In this document: piece after piece, positions 29,203-37,189 of the stretch
How positions within the stretch are numbered: the first letter of the stretch is position 1
Layout: each line of letters begins with the position of its first letter
From: Cyanobacteriota bacterium
GTDB taxonomy: Bacteria; Cyanobacteriota; Vampirovibrionia; Vampirovibrionales; Vampirovibrionaceae
Length of the DNA stretch: 64,000 bases
NCBI GenBank assembly: GCA_019751815.1
Contig: JAIEMW010000001.1
Span: 690,197 to 754,196 of the forward strand
Direction of reading: 5' to 3'
The notes under the pieces: generated by a model
Told to the model about the DNA's origin: nothing
Seen by the model: only the letters and a program-made list of their open reading frames with translations
The model's database searches: none
Translations under genes and position numbers: made by a program

Positions 29203-29628
29203 TTAAATAAGGTATTTTCGCTCAGATTCATTGATGGCCTTGTCATTAATACTGGCCGTGCGAGAAGTCATCTTCCCGTTTGGGTCAAACACCCAATGTT
29301 CCAAACCATAAGATCGGAACCAGTGTCGATTCGTATCATGCCACTCGTATTCGAATTGTACTGCTATTTTATTCGCTGAAAAAAGAAATAATTCTTTGTT
29401 GAGTTTGTAATCCAGCTCTGTTTGCCATTTACGGGTTAAAAACTCAATAATGGCTGGGTGCCCTTGGAAGCTTTCGTCTCTGTTTCGCCATAAACAATCT
29501 TCTGTATAAGCCATGACAACCTGAAAAGGTTCTTTGGTATTCCACAGAGCTTGGGCCTTTTTAACTTTGGCATAGGCCGTTTCCTCTGTAAATGGCGGGA
29601 TTAATAAGGGGGCTGGCGGGTGTGTCAT
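29203..29628 (-). CDS. DUF1348 / NTF2-like family protein
   Basis: The 141-residue soluble protein matches the DUF1348 pattern: AYAKVKKAQALWNTK, AYTEDCLWRNRDE, FLTRKWQTELDYKL and FRSYGLEHWVFD. The fold is an SnoaL/NTF2-like cone, used for small-molecule binding or isomerisation. No specific activity is established. It follows the YHS-protein gene but is separated from it by a terminator; it may start its own unit with the TspO-like gene. Confidence 0.85.
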   Translation of the reverse strand: MTHPPAPLLIPPFTEETAYAKVKKAQALWNTKEPFQVVMAYTEDCLWRNRDESFQGHPAIIEFLTRKWQTELDYKLNKELFLFSANKIAVQFEYEWHDTNRHWFRSYGLEHWVFDPNGKMTSRTASINDKAINESERKYLI

Positions 29629-29640
29629 ATGGACCTCTTT

Positions 29641-29683
29641 TATAATAAAAATCGCAAGAGAGAGAAACCCCTCTCTTACGATT
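29641..29683 (-). terminator. Rho-independent terminator after the YHS-protein gene
   Basis: Arms 29650-29662 and 29671-29683 pair at 12 of 13 positions around an 8-nt loop. Read on the minus strand, the hairpin is followed by a T-rich tail (TTTTTATTATA). It closes the AhpD-YHS unit before the DUF1348 gene. Confidence 0.75.
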
Positions 29684-29717
29684 ATCAGGATGCTAACAAG
29701 CTCTGAATAAAATCATT

Positions 29718-30179
29718 CTAGAGATCTTGAGCAGGTTTTCTCTCAATTTTGCTCCAGTTTTGCTCGGCTTTTTCAATATAGCCAGGCACATCTTGTGACC
29801 AGGTGTCACGAATGCCCATTGAGAGGTTTAAGTATAGCTTACCGTCAACCACTTTATAGACTTGTGGGTTTCCGACAAACTTTTTGCCGATGGCCACACC
29901 ATAAGCACAGTAACCATTATAAGCTGGAACGTATTTGTCAGGATTGGCAACGAATAATGCTTTATTGGTCTCGTTGGCAAACTCATAGAGTGCACCTTTG
30001 TGCTGAGCCACATAAAAGCCTTCTCCTTTAAGAGGGGCTTTTTCTGTTTGATAGCTCACAACATCATAGCCTTGAGCGGCCACCAAGGCTTGCTCATCTT
30101 GTGCAAATACTTGAGAAGCTGAGACCAAGACCAAGCTTAATCCCAGCAGAGATAAGCCAACTTTATTAAATAATTTCAT
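29718..30179 (-). CDS. Secreted YHS domain-containing protein
   Basis: From the ATG at 30179 the product is 153 residues. That start gives a clean signal peptide (MKLFNKVGLSLLGLSLVLVS, cut after VFAQ or VFA) and an AAAGGA box, so the longer upstream frame is rejected. The YHS domain is seen in YDVVSYQTEKAPLKGEGFY, LYEFANETNKALFVANPDKY and NGYCAYGVAIGKK. YHS proteins with signal peptides are common but poorly defined; copper or other metal binding has been suggested for the domain. It lies 116 bp after an AhpD-like gene, with a strong hairpin between. Confidence 0.85.
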   Translation of the reverse strand: MKLFNKVGLSLLGLSLVLVSASQVFAQDEQALVAAQGYDVVSYQTEKAPLKGEGFYVAQHKGALYEFANETNKALFVANPDKYVPAYNGYCAYGVAIGKKFVGNPQVYKVVDGKLYLNLSMGIRDTWSQDVPGYIEKAEQNWSKIERKPAQDL

Positions 30180-30231
30180 GATTATTTTTCCTTTATTGTT
30201 GTTAATTTTCTCTCCCGAAAGGGTTGCCGGA

Positions 30232-30257
30232 GGGAATGAAGGTGTACCCTCATTCCC
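30232..30257. other. Hairpin between the AhpD-like and YHS genes
   Basis: Arms 30232-30243 and 30246-30257 pair at 11 of 12 positions around a 2-nt loop (a long stem). No T run follows on the minus strand, so it may be an mRNA processing or stabilising stem rather than a terminator. Confidence 0.55.
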
Positions 30258-30295
30258 CGCCAAACAACTTATTTAGAGAGTAAGTACAGTCTGGA

Positions 30296-30856
30296 CTAAA
30301 CCAAAGCTGCTTTCTTGATACTGGTAGTAGAGATCACAGGGAAGTCTACTTCCGTTTGGGCAATATGGTTAAAGTAGTTGGTGAAAATATTGAGTGAGAC
30401 CACCGCAATAATTTCAACAATTTCTGCCTCAGCAAACCCAGCAGTTTTCACTGCGGCCAGCTCACTGTCAGAAACCATGCCGCGTTTTTCAACAATCTGG
30501 CGGGCAAAGGTTAAAACAGCTTCGGTTTTGGGGTCTGAGGATTTCCCGTTTAAGTTGCGTGTCAATTCAGCATCTTCAATCTTGGCCATTTTACCCAAGG
30601 CAGTATGAGCTGAAGCACAGTAATCGCAAGAGTTTTCACCAGCGACGACCAACGCAATTTGCTCACGAATGGCGGGAGTAAGTTTGCCTTTACCCAGCGC
30701 GCCACTAAAACCCAAATAGGCTTCTAACACGGCAGGTGAATGACTAAAGGTGCTAAAAATATTGGGAACGGTACCCATTTTAGCTTTAACGCCGTCCAGC
30801 ATTTTTTGGGCTTCAGCGTTAGGGGCTGTATTGGGTTGAATGCGTACTCTAGACAT
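30296..30856 (-). CDS. Carboxymuconolactone decarboxylase / AhpD-like alkylhydroperoxidase
   Basis: The 186-residue protein carries the AhpD-type redox site, E-x-C-x2-C-x3-H, in GENSCDYCASAHTALGK. This CMD-family subgroup is annotated as a peroxidase-related or AhpD-like enzyme and reduces peroxides through the Cys pair. An AGGAG box precedes the ATG. It is transcribed away from a TetR gene on the same strand 194 bp upstream. Putative operators lie before both genes, so TetR control of AhpD-YHS is likely. Confidence 0.88.
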   Translation of the reverse strand: MSRVRIQPNTAPNAEAQKMLDGVKAKMGTVPNIFSTFSHSPAVLEAYLGFSGALGKGKLTPAIREQIALVVAGENSCDYCASAHTALGKMAKIEDAELTRNLNGKSSDPKTEAVLTFARQIVEKRGMVSDSELAAVKTAGFAEAEIVEIIAVVSLNIFTNYFNHIAQTEVDFPVISTTSIKKAALV

Positions 30857-30958
30857 GATGTGACTCCTTTTTTTCTTACATTAGAACGATTGACGATAAC
30901 ATTTTTTATAGACAGTATTTTTTATTGAACACAAAGTAGATAAAAGATTTTAATAGTT

Positions 30959-30974
30959 ACCTACTACTAAATAG
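30959..30974. promoter_or_regulatory. Candidate TetR site upstream of the AhpD-like gene
   Basis: The reverse strand reads CTATTTAGTAGTAGGT, which matches 12 of 16 bases of the element at 31643-31658 before the TetR gene. The match is by eye only. Confidence 0.35.
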
Positions 30975-31050
30975 AAAAACCTGGACTAGATTACTCCTTT
31001 TTTACTAACAACAACGCACAATCTCGATTAAGCACGATGACTACTGATAA

Positions 31051-31623
31051 TTACGGCCTTATACGCGCAAGTAGTAAGTCCAGTGTTTCTGGCAGATAAT
31101 TTGGCCTTAGACAGACTCTGGCAATCAACATAGCACCCTCAATAGCAGCCACCATTTCTGCTGCTGTAGAGACAGGACGTACCAAGTGATGTATGCTCCC
31201 GTCCTGAACGCCTTGCTTCAATGTCTCTGTCGTCCAGGTTTCAAACCGTTGGAAAAATTCACCCAACTTATGTCGAGCTGGCTCAGAAACCGCATGCATA
31301 TTGGCAGACAGCATTCCACAAAGACACAGTTGTTTCTCTTGCCCTGATGTGGCAATCATGAGCTCCAACATCCCTTTAAAACGCTCATAACCGTTTGGGA
31401 AATTCTCGTTAATATTCTGTAAGCCTTGACTCAGATAGTCGATATAGTCATCGACCAAGGCTTCTGCTAAATCTTGTTTAGAGGGGAAATAATAATGAAT
31501 ACTGGAAGTTTTAATCCCAATTTCCTCAGAGATATCCCGGTAACTAAAGGCATCAAAACCCTGTTGCATCGTCATGCGACGAGCAATATCCATAATGTGG
31601 GTTTTGGTATCCAACTTATTCAT
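31051..31623 (-). CDS. TetR/AcrR family transcriptional regulator
   Basis: The 190-residue protein has an N-terminal TetR helix-turn-helix, MTMQQGFDAFSYRDISEEIG followed by IKTSSIHYYFPSKQDLAEAL. The C-terminal ligand domain contains KQLCLCGMLSANMH, the Cys pair and pattern of the NemR/AcuR-like group, some of which sense electrophiles through Cys. It lies upstream of the AhpD-like and YHS genes on the same strand and probably represses them and itself. An electrophile or hydroperoxide signal fits the target gene, but this is inference. Confidence 0.9.
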   Translation of the reverse strand: MNKLDTKTHIMDIARRMTMQQGFDAFSYRDISEEIGIKTSSIHYYFPSKQDLAEALVDDYIDYLSQGLQNINENFPNGYERFKGMLELMIATSGQEKQLCLCGMLSANMHAVSEPARHKLGEFFQRFETWTTETLKQGVQDGSIHHLVRPVSTAAEMVAAIEGAMLIARVCLRPNYLPETLDLLLARIRP

Positions 31624-31642
31624 CAGAATGGGGAACCTTTAT

Positions 31643-31658
31643 CTATCTACTGGTAGGA
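31643..31658. promoter_or_regulatory. Candidate TetR operator before the TetR gene
   Basis: CTATCTACTGGTAGGA lies 20 bp upstream of the TetR start codon. Its core CTACTGGTAG is an imperfect dyad, like the TAGAC-type operators of NemR/AcuR relatives. Confidence 0.4.
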
Positions 31659-31759
31659 GTATACATCGCGGACCCATCAAAGTCAAGTTTGTTTTTTTCG
31701 TCAAAAATCGCCCCCTCACACCCGGCTTGAGGGGAAATTACCTGAGTTTGCCTCTGCAA

Positions 31760-32515
31760 TTAAGCGTTTAAAAGTTGAGGTTCTAAAAAGTGAGAAAAGG
31801 CAGAACTCTCAAGCGTTTGAAAGTAATTTACTGATTGACTGCCCACTTCTTCAGTACTTTTTCTTACAATTTGAGACGCTTGACAGCCAGCATTTCTGGC
31901 GGCACTGATCTCTTTTGGGTGGTCTGATAAAAATAATATTGCCCCTGGAGAGCACCCTAAATGGCGGGCAATAAGAATGTAAGATTCACTTTCCTGTTTT
32001 GCCCCAACTCGGGTGTCAAAGTAATCCGAGAAGTAGGGGGTTAAGTCTCCTGCAATTGAATACTGAAACAGTAATTTTTGGGCTTCCACAGAACCAGAAG
32101 AATAAATTGCCAACTGTTTGCCTGTTTCTTTCCAATGAGCCAAAGCCTTTGGCACATCTGGGTAAATATGGCTTTGATACGCTCCTGTCTCGTACCCTTG
32201 ACGCCAAATGAAACCTTGAATAGTTTTTAAGGCCGTATGCTTCCTGTCCTCATCTATCCATCTCACCAGAATTTGACTCAATTCACTTGGAGCATCGATA
32301 GGGTGGTTGAGACCCTCTTCGATTAACGTGGCCTTTACCTGGGAGAGCGCCGTTAGCACCACCTCTTCTTGCCAGTGGTCTTGAATATAGGCATCCATCC
32401 GGTCTCGGGCATATGGGAATAGTACCTGATGGACAAAGGCAATCTCTGTGGTCGTGCCCTCAATATCAAGCAAAATCCATTGGGTTATATCACTGGTCGA
32501 TATATCATTGGGCAT
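31760..32515 (-). CDS. mtnC: Enolase-phosphatase E1 (methionine salvage)
   Basis: The 251-residue HAD enzyme starts with the nucleophile motif WILLDIEGTTTEIAFVHQVL, typical of MtnC (DIEGTT). The second motif is the Ser in AIYSSGSVEAQ and the late acidic motif is ILFLSDHPKEISAARNAG. It enolises and dephosphorylates 2,3-diketo-5-methylthiopentyl-1-phosphate to the acireductone. It is the third gene of mtnB-mtnD-mtnC, 4 bp after mtnD. Confidence 0.95.
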   Translation of the reverse strand: MPNDISTSDITQWILLDIEGTTTEIAFVHQVLFPYARDRMDAYIQDHWQEEVVLTALSQVKATLIEEGLNHPIDAPSELSQILVRWIDEDRKHTALKTIQGFIWRQGYETGAYQSHIYPDVPKALAHWKETGKQLAIYSSGSVEAQKLLFQYSIAGDLTPYFSDYFDTRVGAKQESESYILIARHLGCSPGAILFLSDHPKEISAARNAGCQASQIVRKSTEEVGSQSVNYFQTLESSAFSHFLEPQLLNA

Positions 32516-32519
32516 TTGA

Positions 32520-33071
32520 TTAACTCACCAAAACCAAATCAGCATAGCGACTGGCAATGTCTGAGCCGGTATAATGCGGTGTCCAACCAGAAGCATCCGT
32601 GAAAATGCGAATGGTTTTAACAAAGGGATGTACCCCCATTTCAAACCAATGCTTCACCCCGGCTGGGACAGAAATTAAATCCCCTTGCTGACAGCGCACA
32701 CAAAAGACCTCATTCTCGAGATGAAACCAGAAATCACCCACCCCATCGACAAAAAAACGGACTTCATCTTCGCTATGGGTATGTTCTTTTAAGAATTTTT
32801 CTCGCAAAGCCTCCAGATTGGGCGTTTCTGGATTAACCGTGATCACATCCGCCGTTTGATAGCCGTGAGCCTGCATATAAGGGGTGAGCTGGGCTTGAAA
32901 TAGATACAAAATTTCGGTTTCACTCAGCGGGGATTCTACTGTCTCTCCCTGAAACAACTCAGGAGAGACGGGCCACTGGAGAAATAAAATGCCACGTTCA
33001 GCGAGGAAGGCTTGAATAGAAGCGGGTTCCGTGAGTGTAACGCCAGAGTCTGGAACAGATAAAATCGCCAT
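32520..33071 (-). CDS. mtnD: Acireductone dioxygenase
   Basis: The 183-residue cupin has the ARD metal site in HTHSEDEVRFFVDG (His, His, Glu) and VPAGVKHWFEMG (His). The iron form makes the ketoacid precursor of methionine with formate; other metals give a side reaction. It starts directly next to mtnB and 4 bp before mtnC, with tight operon spacing. Confidence 0.95.
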   Translation of the reverse strand: MAILSVPDSGVTLTEPASIQAFLAERGILFLQWPVSPELFQGETVESPLSETEILYLFQAQLTPYMQAHGYQTADVITVNPETPNLEALREKFLKEHTHSEDEVRFFVDGVGDFWFHLENEVFCVRCQQGDLISVPAGVKHWFEMGVHPFVKTIRIFTDASGWTPHYTGSDIASRYADLVLVS

Positions 33072-33770
33072 TTAAACTCCCTTTTTTAGCTGAATCCACT
33101 TCAGCTGACAGTCAAACAAAAACTCAAACACTTCCGCATGCCGTTGCGCAGCAGGAGGCGTGTCTCCCCAAGTATACAAACCGTGTCCAGCAAGCAAAAA
33201 ACCATAACAAGAATTCTGCGGGCTGTGTGTTTGCAATACCGGTTCAATTTGTTGTACTAGGGCAGTCATGTCCTGATTGTTATCAAACACGGGGATGCTC
33301 ACCTTATCCAAATGGCTGGCAACACCTGAAAACCCTTTGAGGATTTCGTAGTCTTCAAACGCAAGCATGTCATAATCTGCCTGAATTTTCTCTCTATTTG
33401 TGCGGGCCCACTTGGAGAGTACCGTTGCGTTTGGCGAGTGAATATGGACTACTGTATTTGCGCTAGGATAAAGACGGTAAATCATCTCATGCAAAGCTGT
33501 TTCAGCCGAAGGCTTAAGATCTGTAACCGGCAGAGGTTGTTTTAGAGGCGAATCTACTGAAACCCGTAAAAAATCTTCGGTACGTAACTGACTTTTATCA
33601 AGACCCGATACAGAAATCCAAAACCCTCCTGCCTTTGAGCGCACTGAAAAATTGGAGCTGGTAGCAGGAGTCCACCCCATGCTGCTCAAAAAATGCACTA
33701 CAGTCACCAAGGACTGCCGCTCTGCACTATCTTCTATCGATACTTCTAGAGTCGCCATAGGTTTGGACAA
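33072..33770 (-). CDS. mtnB: Methylthioribulose-1-phosphate dehydratase
   Basis: The 232-residue class II aldolase-fold protein shows the zinc site VVHIHSPNATVLSKW and the later GFLLAGHGLYTWG. MtnB dehydrates methylthioribulose-1-phosphate in methionine salvage. It heads the three-gene unit. mtnA and mtnK are not in this window, so the upstream steps must be encoded elsewhere. No S-box riboswitch is seen upstream. Confidence 0.94.
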   Translation of the reverse strand: MSKPMATLEVSIEDSAERQSLVTVVHFLSSMGWTPATSSNFSVRSKAGGFWISVSGLDKSQLRTEDFLRVSVDSPLKQPLPVTDLKPSAETALHEMIYRLYPSANTVVHIHSPNATVLSKWARTNREKIQADYDMLAFEDYEILKGFSGVASHLDKVSIPVFDNNQDMTALVQQIEPVLQTHSPQNSCYGFLLAGHGLYTWGDTPPAAQRHAEVFEFLFDCQLKWIQLKKGV

Positions 33771-33844
33771 TTACGCCTCTGAACGGGTTTTATTGAGTGA
33801 GAAGTCACACAAGAGCCTATCACAAAAGGTGCCCAAAGATACTG

Positions 33845-33850
33845 TATAAT
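33845..33850 (+). promoter_or_regulatory. Consensus -10 box before the frameshifted gene
   Basis: TATAAT at 33845-33850 lies 30 bp before a TTG start with an AGGA box. No convincing -35 is seen. Confidence 0.45.
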
Positions 33851-33879
33851 TGCTACACCTCTTGAATTTAGGAACAGAA

Positions 33880-34798
33880 TTGGACGCTATGCCAAAAACA
33901 AACTATCGAAGTAGACCCATGAACTTCTTTATAGTGCTCTCCTTGGTAATTCTGATGCCATGGACAAGTCCATTTGTTTCTGTTGCCCGTGCGGAAATCA
34001 CCTTAAAAAAATCACAAGGCCCCCATTTTATGGGTATTTCGGCAAGATCTCTCCTCTAAAACCTCACATTCTCAAGATGTTTTTGAAGCAGAACTGCCTG
34101 AAAAAACCTGTATTAAATCTCAATGCATTCCTGAAAAAACCCGCTTACGGGGTCATCTGGTTGAGGTCAAGGCTTCAAAACGCTTTCATCGCCCGGGATA
34201 TCTTCTTATAGAGCTGGATTCGATGCTTATCCCGAGCATTTCTCCGAGCTCTTCACAGTTATCACCAACGGGGACGTATATATCCTTAGAAGCGCTTCCT
34301 TCAGAAGACAGACATATTCAGATTTTTAATCCCAATGCCACGCATTTAAAGTCATTTCTGCTCTCTCAAATTCCTGGTTTATTATTTGAAGCGGCTTTGC
34401 CCAGTGTTCTGGGAGCGACAACCACCTTAAAAGCAGGCAAACTGGCACTGGCTACTTTGGCCATTGGGGGTGCCTATGATGTTGGACAAGAAGTCATTGC
34501 CCCCACGTTCAAAAACACCTCCATCCCGCAACGGATCGGACTCGGGATTTTAAACATATTTTATATTCCCGATGCCATTGCTCTAGTAAAGCGTTCACCC
34601 GAGGCACAGGTGACTCAAAATCAACCGGTCCCCCTTATTTTCCCCAAACGGGTTTTTCATCAGTTGAGTGAGTGCGCCAACGCCTCATCAGCCTCATCAC
34701 AAACTCCCAACCCTGAAAACAGTATTGAACTCGAAGTGAAAGCACAGCCCCTTCCAGAACCAGTCAGCGACCCCGCTGAGTTTTATCCCAACCCTTAA
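33880..34798 (+). pseudogene. Secreted or membrane protein gene interrupted by a frameshift at an A7 run
   Basis: A signal peptide (MNFFIVLSLVILMPWTSPF, then VARAEITLKK) is read in one frame from TTG 33880 or ATG 33889. At the run AAAAAAA (34005-34011) coding character moves to the next frame. That frame is open from 34007 to the stop at 34798 and reads on through LRGHLVEVKASKRF and GYLLIELDSMLIP. The 3' part has a hydrophobic region AALPSVLGATTTLKAGKLAL and an acidic Pro-rich tail. One base less in the A run would restore a protein of about 300 residues. The family is not recognised. It may be a true mutation, a sequencing error or slippage. Confidence 0.65.
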
Positions 34799-36252
34799 AT
34801 AGTTGCCTTTAAAAACGTGATTTCAAAGGCCGCATCATTCTCTGGGTGAAATACGCTGGGCTGTATGGCAACCTGTGCTTGGTGAAACTCTGCGATCTCT
34901 TTAACAATAGACAAGCCTAACCCACTGCCAATAAGCTGTTCGGCATGAGCACCCCGGTAAAATCTTTCCCATATTTGTGATTGCTCCACCAATGGAATGC
35001 CTTCACCCGAATCATCGACACGTAATACGACTGTATTATCTGTGTTTAAGATACTGACGAGGATACTTCCATCTTCAGGGCTGTAACGAATCGCATTGTC
35101 GATTAAATTAATCAGCAACTCTTGCAAACTGGCCTGATTTCCATCTATCCAATGAGATTCTTCCAGACCTTCAAACTGAATATCTCGTTTTTTCGCCTCT
35201 TCAGACTGTGAAAGCAACTCAATCGCAACAGTTTGGACCAAGGCACTGAGGTCCAAGGGCTCTTTCAGCAAGATGAGTGCTGGAGAACTGGGTTCATAAC
35301 GAGCCAGGCTTAACAACTGATTAACCAGACGGTTAGTACGTTTAAGCGAAATCTGCATCTGAGACAATAGTGCCTGTTGTTCTGCAACCAGTCCCTTGTC
35401 CTGAGACAAGATATCCAGATAGGTTTGTAATCCGGCAATAGGGGTCTTGAGTTGATGGGCTGCATTGGACAAGAATCTGATTTGTGAGGAATACGCTTCT
35501 CTCAATCGACCCAAAAGCCCGTTGATAGCAAGCGTAAAAGAAAATACCTCTTTTGGAACACTCGTAAGTGATATCTCTTCGAGATCTCCAGGGTGTTTCT
35601 CAACCACCAGTGCCTGAAGAATTTCTAACGGTTGAAGTCCAAATCGAACAGCGACCCATATCAGGAGGATTCCCAGGAACAACATCACCAGTTCTGGAAT
35701 CACAATCGCCCATACAATACTTTGGTAAGCATCCTCTCGTTGTTGAATATCTTCACTGACTAACACATTAAGCTGTGGAACAGAAGGATTGCTTTGTATC
35801 GACGTGGGAAGCATCACCACACGAACCCGTTCTTGTTTATTTTGATCTGGATGTTGCAGATCAGGTTGAGGCAATGTGTCATTAAAGAATAATGAAGCAT
35901 CATCGTCATCTTCTTCAACGTGCTTCGAACTGGAAGGTGGCTTTAGATGAGGGTTACCTAGTAAAAACTGTCCTCCTTGAGTCCAGACACTGTATTCTTG
36001 CCGTTGTCCGACTTGACCGCGCAAGACCTCTTGGGCGTCTTGGTGAAGATCCAAGTCCAACTTACGGTTAACATATTTAATTCTGGCTTGGATGACTCGA
36101 GCCGTATCTTTCAGCCCTTCATCAAAGGCATCAGTTGCAATGGTGAGTGAAATACAATACAAAACAAAGGCTTGAATCAAACACAGCAGAATGAATGGTC
36201 CCAGCAAAAAGAACACAATCCGTCTGCGAATCGAAAGCGGGTTACGAAGCAT
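34795..36252 (-). CDS. Sensor histidine kinase (TctE/QseC-like)
   Basis: The 485-residue kinase has a first membrane helix (about 12-35), a periplasmic region to about 175, and a second helix (about 178-205). The phospho-acceptor His lies in SNAAHQLKTPIAGL, the form used by TctE/QseC-type kinases. The ATP domain has LLINLIDNAIRYSP (N box), DDSGEGIP (G1) and GSGLGLSIVKEIA (G2). The periplasmic region is acidic, with VEEDDDDASLF, which could bind cations. It overlaps the regulator gene by 11 bp. The pair is divergent from the aminotransferase operon. Confidence 0.93.
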   Translation of the reverse strand: MLRNPLSIRRRIVFFLLGPFILLCLIQAFVLYCISLTIATDAFDEGLKDTARVIQARIKYVNRKLDLDLHQDAQEVLRGQVGQRQEYSVWTQGGQFLLGNPHLKPPSSSKHVEEDDDDASLFFNDTLPQPDLQHPDQNKQERVRVVMLPTSIQSNPSVPQLNVLVSEDIQQREDAYQSIVWAIVIPELVMLFLGILLIWVAVRFGLQPLEILQALVVEKHPGDLEEISLTSVPKEVFSFTLAINGLLGRLREAYSSQIRFLSNAAHQLKTPIAGLQTYLDILSQDKGLVAEQQALLSQMQISLKRTNRLVNQLLSLARYEPSSPALILLKEPLDLSALVQTVAIELLSQSEEAKKRDIQFEGLEESHWIDGNQASLQELLINLIDNAIRYSPEDGSILVSILNTDNTVVLRVDDSGEGIPLVEQSQIWERFYRGAHAEQLIGSGLGLSIVKEIAEFHQAQVAIQPSVFHPENDAAFEITFLKATI

Positions 36253-36925
36253 CCAGAATATATCCCAAGCCTCGTATCGTTTTTACCGTCACCCCGGCAT
36301 CGGCATCCTCTATCTTTTTTCGGATCCGAGAAATACACACTTCCACAGCATTGGGCTGAACGTCCTTATCTTCTCCGTATAAGGAGTCTAAGAGTTGAGT
36401 TTTACTCACGACTTTGCCCTGATTTTGAAGCAAGTAGGTCAATACAGAGAGTTCACGGGCTGAAAAATCGAGGGCATGCTCATCGGCATAGACTCGACGT
36501 CCTTGTAGATCCATCCGAATTCGGCCGCATTGGATACTTTCGTTTAAAAATTGGGCTGAATGTCTCCGTAATAGAGCATTCACTCTTGCTTCCAGCTCTA
36601 ATAAATCAAAGGGCTTGGTCATATAGTCATCTGCACCCATGTTTAACCCACTCACTCTATCCGGTAGAGTATCCCGAGCTGTGAGCATCATCACCGGAAA
36701 GGTATAAGCGGCTTCTCTTATTTTTTTCAACAGCTGGAACCCATCCTCGTAAGGCAGTCCAATATCTAATATGACCAAATCGACCGTTTCTAACTGAAGT
36801 TGTTCAATTAGACCGAGCCCGTGGCGCTGCCATAAAACATCATAACCAGCACGGCGCAAAGCCAGTTCAATCCCAGGTCCCAGGACGGGATCATCTTCAA
36901 TCAGCAGTAAGCGGGGCAGAGACAA
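36242..36925 (-). CDS. OmpR-family response regulator
   Basis: The 227-residue regulator has a receiver domain with acidic EDD (10-12), phospho-acceptor Asp54 in VILDIGLP and Lys in YMTKPFDL. The OmpR-type winged helix ends in VKTIRGLGYILD. It resembles the QseB/TctD/PmrA group. The gene faces away from the aminotransferase operon across a 264-bp spacer and is a natural candidate to control it. Confidence 0.94.
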   Translation of the reverse strand: MSLPRLLLIEDDPVLGPGIELALRRAGYDVLWQRHGLGLIEQLQLETVDLVILDIGLPYEDGFQLLKKIREAAYTFPVMMLTARDTLPDRVSGLNMGADDYMTKPFDLLELEARVNALLRRHSAQFLNESIQCGRIRMDLQGRRVYADEHALDFSARELSVLTYLLQNQGKVVSKTQLLDSLYGEDKDVQPNAVEVCISRIRKKIEDADAGVTVKTIRGLGYILDAS

Positions 36926-37131
36926 TAGTTATTCTCCAACAGGGTTTGTTAAAGGCTTATTTGTTTTGTCAGTTTCGTGAAAGCTTCCAGACAGATTGAT
37001 GTCAGAACTTGGGGCTTCATCGTTCTATGATTGTAATCTGAGGACAAAGTGAGCGGTTTACTCGCAAAAATCCTCTGTAATTTGTCTGTATTGTAAGCCA
37101 CGCACACACTAAATGGTTTGCTTTTTACACA

Positions 37132-37163
37132 TTTTTTTAATCTAACCAATTTTTTTTAATCTA
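37132..37163. promoter_or_regulatory. 13-bp direct repeat upstream of the aminotransferase operon
   Basis: TTTTTTTAATCTA occurs at 37132-37144 and 37151-37163, a 19-bp period, ending 26 bp before the operon's first start codon. OmpR-type regulators bind direct repeats, so this is a candidate site, though poly-T content makes chance resemblance possible. The rest of spacer 36926-37189 shows no clear feature. Confidence 0.4.
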
Positions 37164-37189
37164 GCGTTTTTCTGATGGAGACCCTCTGT

